From contig NZ_NPJH01000049.1 in the NCBI RefSeq assembly GCF_002251365.1, positions 62,001-126,000 of the forward strand: a stretch of 64,000 nt of DNA, in the 5' to 3' direction. Origin of the DNA: Prevotella sp. P3-122 (GTDB taxonomy: Bacteria; Bacteroidota; Bacteroidia; Bacteroidales; Bacteroidaceae). The notes under the pieces are model-generated. The model was not told the DNA's origin. It did no database searches and saw only the letters and a program-made list of their open reading frames with translations. The first letter of the stretch is position 1, and each line of letters starts with the position of its first letter. The translations under genes were made by a program, and so were the position numbers. Below, piece by piece: positions 35,976-44,024 of this stretch.

Positions 35976-37808
35976 ATGATACGGATATTTCTCATCCTCT
36001 TCCTCGCACTATTGATTTCTTGCGGCGGGGAGAAAAGGAATACTGGAGCAGACAAAGCATACGCTTTGCTCGAAGAGGTTTGGAACTATAATTCCAGCGG
36101 CGATAAGCAGACGGCCCTGCTGCTTGCTGACAGTGCGCTTGCCATAGGAGGCGCAGACACCACCCGTTGCTGGCTTATGTGTGAGAAGGCTGTTGCCCTT
36201 CAAGACATGGGGCGCACGGCAGATGCTGTCAGAACGGGTACTGAGGCATTGCGCCTTGCCGATAAGATTGGTGACACCGAGGCCATAATGAACCTGCATG
36301 GCACGTTGGGCATCGCTTACCGGCGTGAGGGAAAGCTCGACTCTGCTGTCTGTGAATACAAGAAGGGGTTAGAGATGGCTGTTAGAGAACACAATGCAGA
36401 ATATGAGATATACCTCAACAACTGCATCTCGGTGTTGTATAGTGAGTACAACCATTTCGCTGAGGCTCTCGAGTATGCCCGTAAGGCAGAGCAAGCGGCT
36501 GTTGCCACCAACGACACCATAGAGCGACTGTCGGCAAGGGCAAACATCGGTGGCGTATATCTCAGGCAGAAGCAATACAGAAAGGCTCTCGATGTGATGT
36601 TGCCGCTATGGAATGATGTCATCAGAGAAGACTACAATCCTTTGACGTTGAAGTATCTCTCCGTCATGCTCAAATCGTATGCCGTGCTTGACGATGTGAA
36701 CGCCTTGCGACAGTTCATGCCATATGCAGAAAAGGCCATCCGTGACATCAGCTCTCTTAGTGCAGGCACACTCGGAATACTGGAGATCAAGGCCTATATG
36801 CTCGGCAAGGAAGGCCGGTACAAGGATCAGCTGTCCTTGCTCGACAGCCTTTCAGCAACCAGCCACCTGATGCCTGCGGAGAGGCTGATGAGCGAGAAGG
36901 CGAGATGTCTGGCTGCCATGGGACGCAAGGCAGAAGCCTTCGACCTTATGTGCGGGGCATATGCCATGCTCGACTCTGTCAAGCAGAGCGACATAGACAG
37001 GAGCCTGAGCGAGTTCAGCATGAAATATAAGACCCTGGAGAAGGAAGTGGCTCTTGAGCAGATGAAGCGTGAGAAGGCAGAGACCGACAAACTGATAATC
37101 GGCCTTGTAGCCATGGTGATGCTCCTTGTCGCCATGGTCTGCATCCTGCTCTATCGTAGGAAGATGTCTGCTCAGAAGGCCGAATTGCAGGAGAGGCGTA
37201 CCTACATACAGGGACTGGAGAACGAGCGTGAGCGCATAGCCCGTGAGCTGCACGACGGAGTCTGCAACGACATCTTTGCTGCAACTATGTTGCTATCCAC
37301 AGACAGCAAGCGGGGTGTAGAACTTCTCGGGAACATACTGAAGGACGCACGTCATCTTTCCCATGCCCTCATGCCTCCGCGGTTTGTTGATGTCACGCTT
37401 GTTGATGCCGTAAGGTCGTATGTCGCGATGGTAGCCAGTGATGACAGGTGCAGTATAGAACTGTCTGCCGACGAGGCATGCGACTGGCGTGCCCTACCCC
37501 AACAGGTGGCATACGAGGCTTACCGTATCATCCAGGAAGCCGTAGGCAACGCTGTCAGATATGGTGGCGACGTACCTTCAGTCAAGGTGTCGCTCGCATG
37601 TGACTGCGGTGTGGTCACAGTCTCTGTTGTCAACAGAATAGCCGATGCACCATCCGGTAAGCAATCCCTAACGGGCATTGGTGTTGAGACGATGCGCAAG
37701 CGCGCACACACCATAGGGGCAGAGCTGACAACGTCTGCAGAACATGGAGAGTATGTTGTCAGAATGACTTTTAAGATGCGTGGCAGGACAATTCCGTCCC
37801 TGATATGA
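35976..37808 (+). CDS. TPR-containing sensor histidine kinase (HisKA_3 type)
   Basis: A 610-residue sensor kinase. A lipoprotein-like signal (LLISC, Cys16) is followed by about seven TPR-like helix pairs (about 30-345) facing the periplasm, one transmembrane helix (about 373-393), a coiled linker, and a NarL-type dimerisation domain with His426 in ERERIARELHDGV. The HATPase domain ends the chain (NAVRYGG, GIGVETMRKRA). Such TPR kinases are usual in Bacteroidales and work with LuxR-type regulators, which the next gene supplies 12 bases downstream. The signal is unknown. Confidence 0.9.
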   Translation: MIRIFLILFLALLISCGGEKRNTGADKAYALLEEVWNYNSSGDKQTALLLADSALAIGGADTTRCWLMCEKAVALQDMGRTADAVRTGTEALRLADKIGDTEAIMNLHGTLGIAYRREGKLDSAVCEYKKGLEMAVREHNAEYEIYLNNCISVLYSEYNHFAEALEYARKAEQAAVATNDTIERLSARANIGGVYLRQKQYRKALDVMLPLWNDVIREDYNPLTLKYLSVMLKSYAVLDDVNALRQFMPYAEKAIRDISSLSAGTLGILEIKAYMLGKEGRYKDQLSLLDSLSATSHLMPAERLMSEKARCLAAMGRKAEAFDLMCGAYAMLDSVKQSDIDRSLSEFSMKYKTLEKEVALEQMKREKAETDKLIIGLVAMVMLLVAMVCILLYRRKMSAQKAELQERRTYIQGLENERERIARELHDGVCNDIFAATMLLSTDSKRGVELLGNILKDARHLSHALMPPRFVDVTLVDAVRSYVAMVASDDRCSIELSADEACDWRALPQQVAYEAYRIIQEAVGNAVRYGGDVPSVKVSLACDCGVVTVSVVNRIADAPSGKQSLTGIGVETMRKRAHTIGAELTTSAEHGEYVVRMTFKMRGRTIPSLI

Positions 37809-37820
37809 AATCTGATATAT

Positions 37821-38438
37821 ATGACGATACTTCTTGTTGATGACCATCCCATTGTGCTGGAAGGAATGAGGACCCTTCTGGCGTCGTTGCCAAACACTTC
37901 CTTTGCCTCAGCCACAACTGCGGCAAGGGCACGTGAGATTATTGATGGCAGCATGGTTGACATAATGATTGCCGACCTGGAACTTGGTGGCGACAGCGGC
38001 TTAGCCTTGGCTGAGTACCTGCATGAGCGGCAGCCCGCTGCAAGGGTGGCCATCTATACCATGCACGAGGAGCCTTGGACGGTACACGACATCCTCGACT
38101 GCGAGCCTGATGCGGTGGTAATGAAGGGCGACTCGCCAGAGGAACTGGTCAAGGCCGTCAAAGCCCTTGCCTCAGGCAAAGGTTTCTACAGTCCGTCTTT
38201 CTGTACCATGCTCTCCGTGGCAAACACCATGCCCGAACGGCTTAGCGACCGTGAGCTGCAGGTACTGGAGATGACGGCTGCCGGCTTGTCTACTAAAGTT
38301 GCTGCCAGCCGGCTTGGGGTCTCTGCCAATACAGTGGAGTTCCATCGCCGCCGCATCATGTTGAAGCTTGGCGTTGCCAATGCGGCCGAGATGGTGATGC
38401 GGGCAAAAGAGCTTGGATGGGACTACGCAAAACCATAG
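37821..38438 (+). CDS. LuxR/NarL-family response regulator
   Basis: A 205-residue transcription regulator. Receiver domain with acidic pair DD (residues 7-8), phosphoacceptor Asp52 (IADLELGG) and Lys about 102 in VVMKGDS. LuxR-type helix-turn-helix at about 138-200 with LSDRELQVLEMTAAGLSTK and the recognition helix SANTVEFHRRR. Its start lies 12 bases after the TPR kinase, which is its probable partner. The nearby solo LuxR domain shares the recognition-helix phrase NTVEFHRR. Confidence 0.93.
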   Translation: MTILLVDDHPIVLEGMRTLLASLPNTSFASATTAARAREIIDGSMVDIMIADLELGGDSGLALAEYLHERQPAARVAIYTMHEEPWTVHDILDCEPDAVVMKGDSPEELVKAVKALASGKGFYSPSFCTMLSVANTMPERLSDRELQVLEMTAAGLSTKVAASRLGVSANTVEFHRRRIMLKLGVANAAEMVMRAKELGWDYAKP

Positions 38439-38498
38439 GTTCTCCCCTACGGAAAACAATAGTTTTGTCTTTCTGCATCTTCTTTTTATATATCATAA

Positions 38499-38530
38499 TT
38501 TGTTATATCTTCTTATTATCCCTAACTTTG
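38499..38530 (+). promoter_or_regulatory. Promoter of the solo LuxR-domain gene
   Basis: TTTG (38499-38502), 20-base spacer, TAACTTTG (38523-38530): a very good consensus match about 50 bases before the ATG. Confidence 0.75.
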
Positions 38531-38579
38531 TAAGGTAACCATCTCTTTCATGATGGGCATAACAGATATAACAGTCTAA

Positions 38580-38792
38580 ATGAAGAAAGATACAAAATGG
38601 GAGAACATCACCGAGCGTGAACTTGAGGTGCTCGACCTGCTATCGAGAGGGTATAACAGCAAGGCTATCGCCGAACAGCTCTTCATATCCCCTAACACAG
38701 TAGAATTCCACCGCAGGCAGTTGCTCAAGAAGACAGAGTCGCGCAATATTGCCGAACTTATAGGCAATGCCTATAGGCAGGGTATTCTTTAG
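38580..38792 (+). CDS. Solo LuxR-type DNA-binding protein
   Basis: A 70-residue protein that consists only of a LuxR/GerE helix-turn-helix (NITERELEVLDLLSRGYNSK, recognition helix SPNTVEFHRRQ). There is no receiver or sensor domain. Its recognition helix is nearly the same as that of the response regulator 140 bases upstream, so both probably bind related sites, cooperating or competing. It has its own promoter and is followed after 51 bases by the gene for a large secreted protein, its likely target or operon partner. Confidence 0.85.
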   Translation: MKKDTKWENITERELEVLDLLSRGYNSKAIAEQLFISPNTVEFHRRQLLKKTESRNIAELIGNAYRQGIL

Positions 38793-38843
38793 TATTTCCA
38801 GAAAGTGTCCTTTGATATTATTTACCAACCAATTCTATTTTAT

Positions 38844-41573
38844 ATGAGAAGACTACTTTACATTTCCTTGATGTTCGCATTATGCATCATCGATGCTGCT
38901 GCACAACAGAGTAACCGCAGGCTCAAGATGCCTGTGCCAGGCGTCGGCATTAGACAGATGTACGGCAATAGCCGTCAGCTCCATGCGCCGAAGCAGAAAC
39001 CGTTGAGGATGCGTCAGTCCATGCCCAATCGCTGCAACATCAGGATTGTCAAGCCAGGACAGCAGACCACGGCACCCCGTAAGGCGGAGCAGATGGTGAA
39101 TAAAACCTTGCTCACCGGATGGGAAGAGGTTTACGAGAACCTGTATCCCGATGTCTACACCAATCGTCAGACTGGCGTGGTGACATACGACAAGTACGGG
39201 CATTTCCAGACTGTTGACTACGGCACCTACAAAGAGGTCTATGACTATGAGTATGGCATTGGCGGCAGATGGACGAAGAAGACCGTCAGCAGGGTAGAGA
39301 ACGAATCGACACGAATAGAGAGTAAGGAAGAGCGCACCCTCGATGCCGAAGGCAGGGTGCTCGCCATCAAATGCTACGAGGGTATCGATGACACAGAAAA
39401 CTACAACCTTGTGCTCACCGAAGAAAAAGAATACGACTATGCACACGACCCTAAGGGCGTGCTGGTGAAGCATGTCGAGTACGACACATGGGAACCGACA
39501 AGAGTTGAAGAGATACTTATCCGCAAGTGGTTCGCTCCGCTACAGGCTTACGTGGAGTACGAGAATCATTATAATTCTAGTTTCGTTGAGTTGACTGTTG
39601 AGGAGACTACATACATCGTCAAAACCTACAGCTACAACTACGATACAAAGGCCTACGACGAACTCTCCAGCATCGAAGAATACTACTTTACCAGTGACGG
39701 AAGAGAAGCAGGCTGGTACAGGGCTGCTGAATACAATGAAGACGGAAGCTTCAGCAGCCAGGAAGGTGTGAAATACCTTTATACCGACAATGCCCCGCAG
39801 GCAGGCTACACCTCCAAAGTAACGCAGGAGATAGGTACTGCGTGGGGTTACGAAAACTGGACGTACACCACCAAGGAAGAATATTCCAACAACTACGACG
39901 AACCGTTGATACCTGGCAGCGGCAACCGATATAAGAAGGAATACTCATACGATACCGACACCCAGTCATGGACGCTTGAAAAATCTGTCAGCAAGGAATG
40001 GACAGCCCAGGGTTTTATGAAAGAAACATATTGCAATTATTACGGAGGCTCCGACCCTGACTATGATGTTGAGACATGGATGTACGACAGCAACGGTGAG
40101 AATGTTGGCTACGTATATGAGTTTGCAGACGGAGGATATGTATTGGAGCAAGACGAGTGGAACGGAAATAATAATTCAGAGACATTCTACTATACCTATT
40201 ACGACAAGAACGGCAACCTGACACGCCAACTGAAGGTGGTAGCCAACGACGAGAGGACTTCTGCCACAATGGGTGACCTCGCAACCTACGAACTGAAGAA
40301 CGGCACATGGACTATTGTCACGGGAGTGATAAAGATAGGTGACGCTGCTGGACACATCGAAGCTGAGTTCGACAACAAGGGACGGGTCATCAGAAGCGAT
40401 GAATACAATGCCGACAACCAGCTTGCGGAACGCACGCTCTATACCTACACTGACAACGGATATACTGAAGCAGAATATGAGCTGCTCGACGACAAACTCT
40501 ACAAGACACAATTCTCTGGCATAAGCATCGATGCCAACGGCACACTCTCCGACTGGTATATCAATTACAATATCTATGGTGACGCTATGAGTGGCTACAA
40601 GGATGAGATTTATGCCAACGGCAAGCATGTGTATTATTATTATGACACCGTAACCGGACAGTTTGTCTATTCCGGTGCCAACGTTAATCCTTCCGAGAAC
40701 GTGGCCCCCGACGGCACTGTAACCACCATCTATCGTGAGCTTGATGCCGACGGCAACATCGTGGAGACCAGTAAGGTGGTAAGAAAGAGTACGGATGGCT
40801 ACAGTCTCTACGAAGTCTATGACAAGCAAGACGGCAAATGGGTTGGAAAAGAGAAGCGCGAGGAGTTCGCAGTCGACAGGCCCTATTTCCCGGTCAATCC
40901 TATTCCCGACCCTCTCGAATGTCACGACGAATATTTCTTCCCCGAGGACGACGATGATGAATATAGCCTGAATAGAATGTATAATAACACATACGTATGG
41001 CTGAACGATGCGTGGAGCCTGCTGTATGGCGATAACACTACCTATGCTATTGAGGGCAACACGCTTACATCAACCTACACACGTACCGAAAACAATCCGA
41101 AATACGGCAGTAGCTACAAATATACCGACATCATCGTGGAGACATGCGATAACAACCGCAACCTCGTGTCTCAGACCTGTTACTATGAAACGGTGGGGAC
41201 CGAAGGCGAGAAGAAAAGTTATCATGCCAGCAAAAGGGAATTTTCCTATGAGTACAACAGCGAGCAGCTCCTTACCAGTGTCCATTACTGTGACTACATG
41301 GATGAGACAGGAAACGGCTTGGTGCAGTATTCACGCTCTACCACAAACTATATCTACAGCCCGATAGAAATAGTAGGCATCAATCCAGCCTCTGCCACCG
41401 GCAAGGCAGCCTTCCGTCTCAATGGCAGAACTCTCGTTGCCACAGCAGGCACGCTTTCCGTATATGCTCCCGACGGCACCCTCGTTGCCGAAGGCCAGCA
41501 GCCGACGTTGTCTACTCCTGGCATCTACATTGTTGTCGCAGGCAACAGCCGGAGTAAGATAATCGTAAGGTAA
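38844..41573 (+). CDS. Large secreted tyrosine/aspartate-rich protein, function unknown
   Basis: A 909-residue exported protein. The ATG at 38844 gives a signal peptide (MRRLLYISLMFALCIIDAAAQ); an earlier in-frame start adds an unlikely leader. The body is made of many short beta-hairpin-like repeats rich in Tyr, Asp, Asn and Glu, such as YSYNYDTKAYDE, YEYGIGGRWTKK and YSYDTDTQSWTLE, reminiscent of YD-type or wrapping beta-repeat surface proteins. The C-terminus (LSVYAPDGTLVAEG ... TPGIYIVVAGNSRSKIIVR) resembles a type IX sorting tail. No enzyme motif was seen. It follows the solo LuxR gene. Confidence 0.65.
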   Translation: MRRLLYISLMFALCIIDAAAQQSNRRLKMPVPGVGIRQMYGNSRQLHAPKQKPLRMRQSMPNRCNIRIVKPGQQTTAPRKAEQMVNKTLLTGWEEVYENLYPDVYTNRQTGVVTYDKYGHFQTVDYGTYKEVYDYEYGIGGRWTKKTVSRVENESTRIESKEERTLDAEGRVLAIKCYEGIDDTENYNLVLTEEKEYDYAHDPKGVLVKHVEYDTWEPTRVEEILIRKWFAPLQAYVEYENHYNSSFVELTVEETTYIVKTYSYNYDTKAYDELSSIEEYYFTSDGREAGWYRAAEYNEDGSFSSQEGVKYLYTDNAPQAGYTSKVTQEIGTAWGYENWTYTTKEEYSNNYDEPLIPGSGNRYKKEYSYDTDTQSWTLEKSVSKEWTAQGFMKETYCNYYGGSDPDYDVETWMYDSNGENVGYVYEFADGGYVLEQDEWNGNNNSETFYYTYYDKNGNLTRQLKVVANDERTSATMGDLATYELKNGTWTIVTGVIKIGDAAGHIEAEFDNKGRVIRSDEYNADNQLAERTLYTYTDNGYTEAEYELLDDKLYKTQFSGISIDANGTLSDWYINYNIYGDAMSGYKDEIYANGKHVYYYYDTVTGQFVYSGANVNPSENVAPDGTVTTIYRELDADGNIVETSKVVRKSTDGYSLYEVYDKQDGKWVGKEKREEFAVDRPYFPVNPIPDPLECHDEYFFPEDDDDEYSLNRMYNNTYVWLNDAWSLLYGDNTTYAIEGNTLTSTYTRTENNPKYGSSYKYTDIIVETCDNNRNLVSQTCYYETVGTEGEKKSYHASKREFSYEYNSEQLLTSVHYCDYMDETGNGLVQYSRSTTNYIYSPIEIVGINPASATGKAAFRLNGRTLVATAGTLSVYAPDGTLVAEGQQPTLSTPGIYIVVAGNSRSKIIVR

Positions 41574-41607
41574 CACCTTGTTTGCAAAATCTTTTTCTCC
41601 ATTTCTA

Positions 41608-41647
41608 CCTCCTCGTGCCCGCAGCCTTCGTGCCCGGTGCGAGGAGG
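41608..41647 (+). terminator. Possible terminator hairpin after the large secreted protein
   Basis: CCTCCTCG (41608-41615) pairs with CGAGGAGG (41640-41647) around a GC-rich loop. There is no good T-run. The rest of the 298-base gap up to serB holds only the serB promoter. Confidence 0.35.
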
Positions 41648-41822
41648 ATTCATTATGTGCAAGACCATCTCCTCCTGTCCGATAGTATCGCAGTGGTATG
41701 CACGAGCGTAGAACTTCCACTCATGCCTACGACGCCCTGGCTCTTGTAGATGCGGTATTTAGTCGGCATCGCATGGTCCGTCAATCGAGAAAGCGGAATG
41801 AATGAAACTTTCAACAGATATA

Positions 41823-41854
41823 TTTGCCCAATAAGGCAAAATGATGTACTTTTG
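41823..41854 (+). promoter_or_regulatory. Promoter of serB
   Basis: TTTG (41823-41826), 20-base spacer, TACTTTTG (41847-41854), 17 bases before the ATG. Confidence 0.75.
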
Positions 41855-41871
41855 CAAAAAAATCATCACCC

Positions 41872-43116
41872 ATGGACAACAACACCAATAAAGAGGAACA
41901 GATACTAATCAGAATTACTGGCAAGGACCGTCCCGGTCTTACAGCCTCAGTTATGGAGATACTTGCGCGCAAGGATGCCAAGATACTGGACATCGGACAG
42001 GCCGACATCCACTCCACGCTCTCGCTCGGCATACTTATCCGCATCAGTGAGCAGGCATCAGGACAGGTCATGAAGGAACTGCTCTTCAAGGCTACGGAGC
42101 TGGGTGTCAACATCGGCTTCTCGCCCGTTCCCGATGAGGAATACGAGAACTGGGTAAGCCTGCAGGGAAAGAACCGCTACATCCTTACGCTTATCGGGCG
42201 GACGCTGTCAGCACGGCAGATTGAGGCCGCGGCAAAGGTTATTGCACGTCAGGGACTGAACATTGACTCCATACGCCGCCTCACCGGACGTATGAGCATC
42301 ATGCACCCCGAGCGCAATCTGCGGGCCTGTATAGAGTTCTCGCTACGAGGAACACCCGAGGACCGCGAGGCTATGCAGAAGGAGCTTATGCACATATCAT
42401 CGGAGATGGAGATAGACTTCTCGTTCCAGAAAGACGACATGTACCGCCGCATGCGCCGACTGATATGCTTCGATATGGATTCCACGCTCATACAGACAGA
42501 ATGTATCGACGAGCTTGCCGAAAGGGCCGGAGTGGGTGCTGAGGTAAGGGCTATTACGGAGAGCGCCATGCGGGGCGAGATAGACTTCAAGGAGAGCTTC
42601 ACACGCAGGGTGGCTTTGCTGAAGGGACTTGACGCAAGTGTCATGGAGGATATCGCCAACACCATGCCTATCACGGAGGGTGTGGACAGGCTGATGTCCG
42701 TTCTGAAGAGATACGGGTATAAGATTGCTATACTCAGCGGAGGATTTACCTATTTTGGCGAGTTCCTGCAACGCAAGTACGGCATAGACTATGTGTATGC
42801 CAACGAATTGGAGGTGGGAGACGACGGCAAGCTCACGGGACGATACATAGGCGAGATTGTCGACGGCAACAGAAAGGCGGAACTGCTCAGGCTCATTGCA
42901 CAGGTGGAAAGGGTGCATCTCGCACAGACTATTGCCGTGGGCGATGGCGCCAACGACCTGAAGATGCTCGGAGAGGCCGGACTCGGCATTGCCTTCCATG
43001 CCAAGCCGCGTGTGGTTGCCAACGCTAAGCAGAGCATCAACACAATAGGACTCGATGGCGTCCTCTATTTCCTTGGTTTTAAGGACAGCTATCTCGGAGA
43101 ACAGGGGAAGTTGTGA
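41872..43116 (+). CDS. serB: Phosphoserine phosphatase with N-terminal ACT domains
   Basis: It catalyses the last step of serine synthesis, O-phosphoserine to serine. The 414-residue protein has two tandem ACT-like domains (about 8-85 and 102-180; ITGKDRPGLTASV, LTLIGR) that probably sense an amino acid, then a HAD phosphatase domain. HAD motifs: nucleophile Asp201 in DMDSTL, Ser/Gly motif LSGGF near 285 and the metal-binding GDGANDLKML near 362. It is monocistronic, with a promoter and a shared terminator. Confidence 0.95.
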   Translation: MDNNTNKEEQILIRITGKDRPGLTASVMEILARKDAKILDIGQADIHSTLSLGILIRISEQASGQVMKELLFKATELGVNIGFSPVPDEEYENWVSLQGKNRYILTLIGRTLSARQIEAAAKVIARQGLNIDSIRRLTGRMSIMHPERNLRACIEFSLRGTPEDREAMQKELMHISSEMEIDFSFQKDDMYRRMRRLICFDMDSTLIQTECIDELAERAGVGAEVRAITESAMRGEIDFKESFTRRVALLKGLDASVMEDIANTMPITEGVDRLMSVLKRYGYKIAILSGGFTYFGEFLQRKYGIDYVYANELEVGDDGKLTGRYIGEIVDGNRKAELLRLIAQVERVHLAQTIAVGDGANDLKMLGEAGLGIAFHAKPRVVANAKQSINTIGLDGVLYFLGFKDSYLGEQGKL

Positions 43117-43123
43117 AAAAATA

Positions 43124-43158
43124 GCCTCACCCCTTTCTCAATTGTAGAGGGGTGAGGC
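43124..43158. terminator. Bidirectional terminator between serB and the PepSY-like gene
   Basis: 11-bp stem GCCTCACCCCT (43124-43134) with 43148-43158, flanked by A-rich sequence on the left. It serves two convergent genes. Confidence 0.8.
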
Positions 43159-43164
43159 TCTGTA

Positions 43165-43605
43165 TTACTTGTCTATATCCACAATATTGAGTTTCTTGTC
43201 GAACGTGAGTTCAAGCTTATTTGAAAGTTTAACCTCGTAACCCCTGCGGTCTTTTTCTATTTCCTCAATACGGCAGCTGGGATAGGTGGCCTTTACGTAT
43301 TTCATGATTTGTGCGGGTACGACAGCTACGGGAACCTCAGAGCCCTCGCAGTCTACGTCAGTCCATTGTCCCTTGCTGTTGAAGGTGACGCTGTTGCCGT
43401 TGTCGAATATCACTTTGTATGATTTCGACACACCTTCTGTCTCTGATGTCACGAGCGCAACCTTTGCCGAGCTGAGATTCGTGGTAATGAAACTCTGTGC
43501 ATCCTTAGGTAGTTGTGACACCTGTATCACCTTATTGTTGTCGGCACAGGCAATGTTCACCAGCATGGCGAACAGGCAAAATAATAAAACAGATAGTCTT
43601 TTCAT
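43165..43605 (-). CDS. Exported PepSY-like (DUF2874-type) protein
   Basis: A 146-residue periplasmic protein. The frame opens at 43668, but a -7 box TACCTTTG (43666-43673, minus) overlaps that codon, so the next Met with a signal peptide (MKRLSVLLFCLFAML) was chosen. Two PepSY-like repeats can be read: LPKDAQSFITTNLSSAKVALV with YKVIFDNGNSVTFNSKGQWTD, and VPAQIMKYVKATYPSCRI with YEVKLSNKLELTFDK. This arrangement resembles the beta-lactamase-inhibitor-like PepSY proteins of Bacteroidales; no inhibition function is claimed. Confidence 0.75.
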   Translation of the reverse strand: MKRLSVLLFCLFAMLVNIACADNNKVIQVSQLPKDAQSFITTNLSSAKVALVTSETEGVSKSYKVIFDNGNSVTFNSKGQWTDVDCEGSEVPVAVVPAQIMKYVKATYPSCRIEEIEKDRRGYEVKLSNKLELTFDKKLNIVDIDK

Positions 43606-43749
43606 AATGTTTATAAGTATTTTTAGTTTGATAAATAATATGGCGTAATGCCTAAACTTCAATAGCAAAGGTACAAATATAATTTCGTGTTACGAAAAGA
43701 TTTCAAAGATAATAAAACATTTTATACATATTTGTGAATATGCAGACAT

Positions 43750-43783
43750 CAAAAAAAGGACCTCCGGAAAGGAAGTCCTTTTC
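43750..43783 (-). terminator. Terminator after tRNA-Arg
   Basis: On the minus strand, AAGGACTTCC pairs (one G-U) with GGAGGTCCTT and is followed by a run of Ts. Confidence 0.75.
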
Positions 43784-43802
43784 AATTTATGATAAAGCAA
43801 CG

Positions 43803-43877
43803 TGATTCCGTTGGGGTTCGAACCCAAGACCCACAGCTTAGAAGGCTGTTGCTCTAATCCAACTGAGCTACGGAACC
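43803..43877 (-). tRNA. tRNA-Arg (anticodon TCT)
   Basis: The minus strand gives a full cloverleaf: 7-bp acceptor GGTTCCG/CGGAATC (one G-U), D-arm GCTC...GAGC, anticodon loop CTTCTAA with anticodon TCT, and T-loop GTTCGAAC. Discriminator base A; CCA is not encoded. It reads AGA (and AGG by wobble). A TAATTTTG box at 43891-43898 (minus) is a possible promoter. Confidence 0.95.
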
Positions 43878-44024
43878 TTTTTTGCGGCTGCAAAATTAAG
43901 CATTTTATTCGGAATAACGAGTGCGGGCAGGTGTTATTTGTTTTCTGTTAACAGAGATTAACCTTTATGAACAGAGCCTGAGGCTAAGTGCGTGTGCGCC
44001 TACTTGCCCCAGGCTCAGTGTTGT

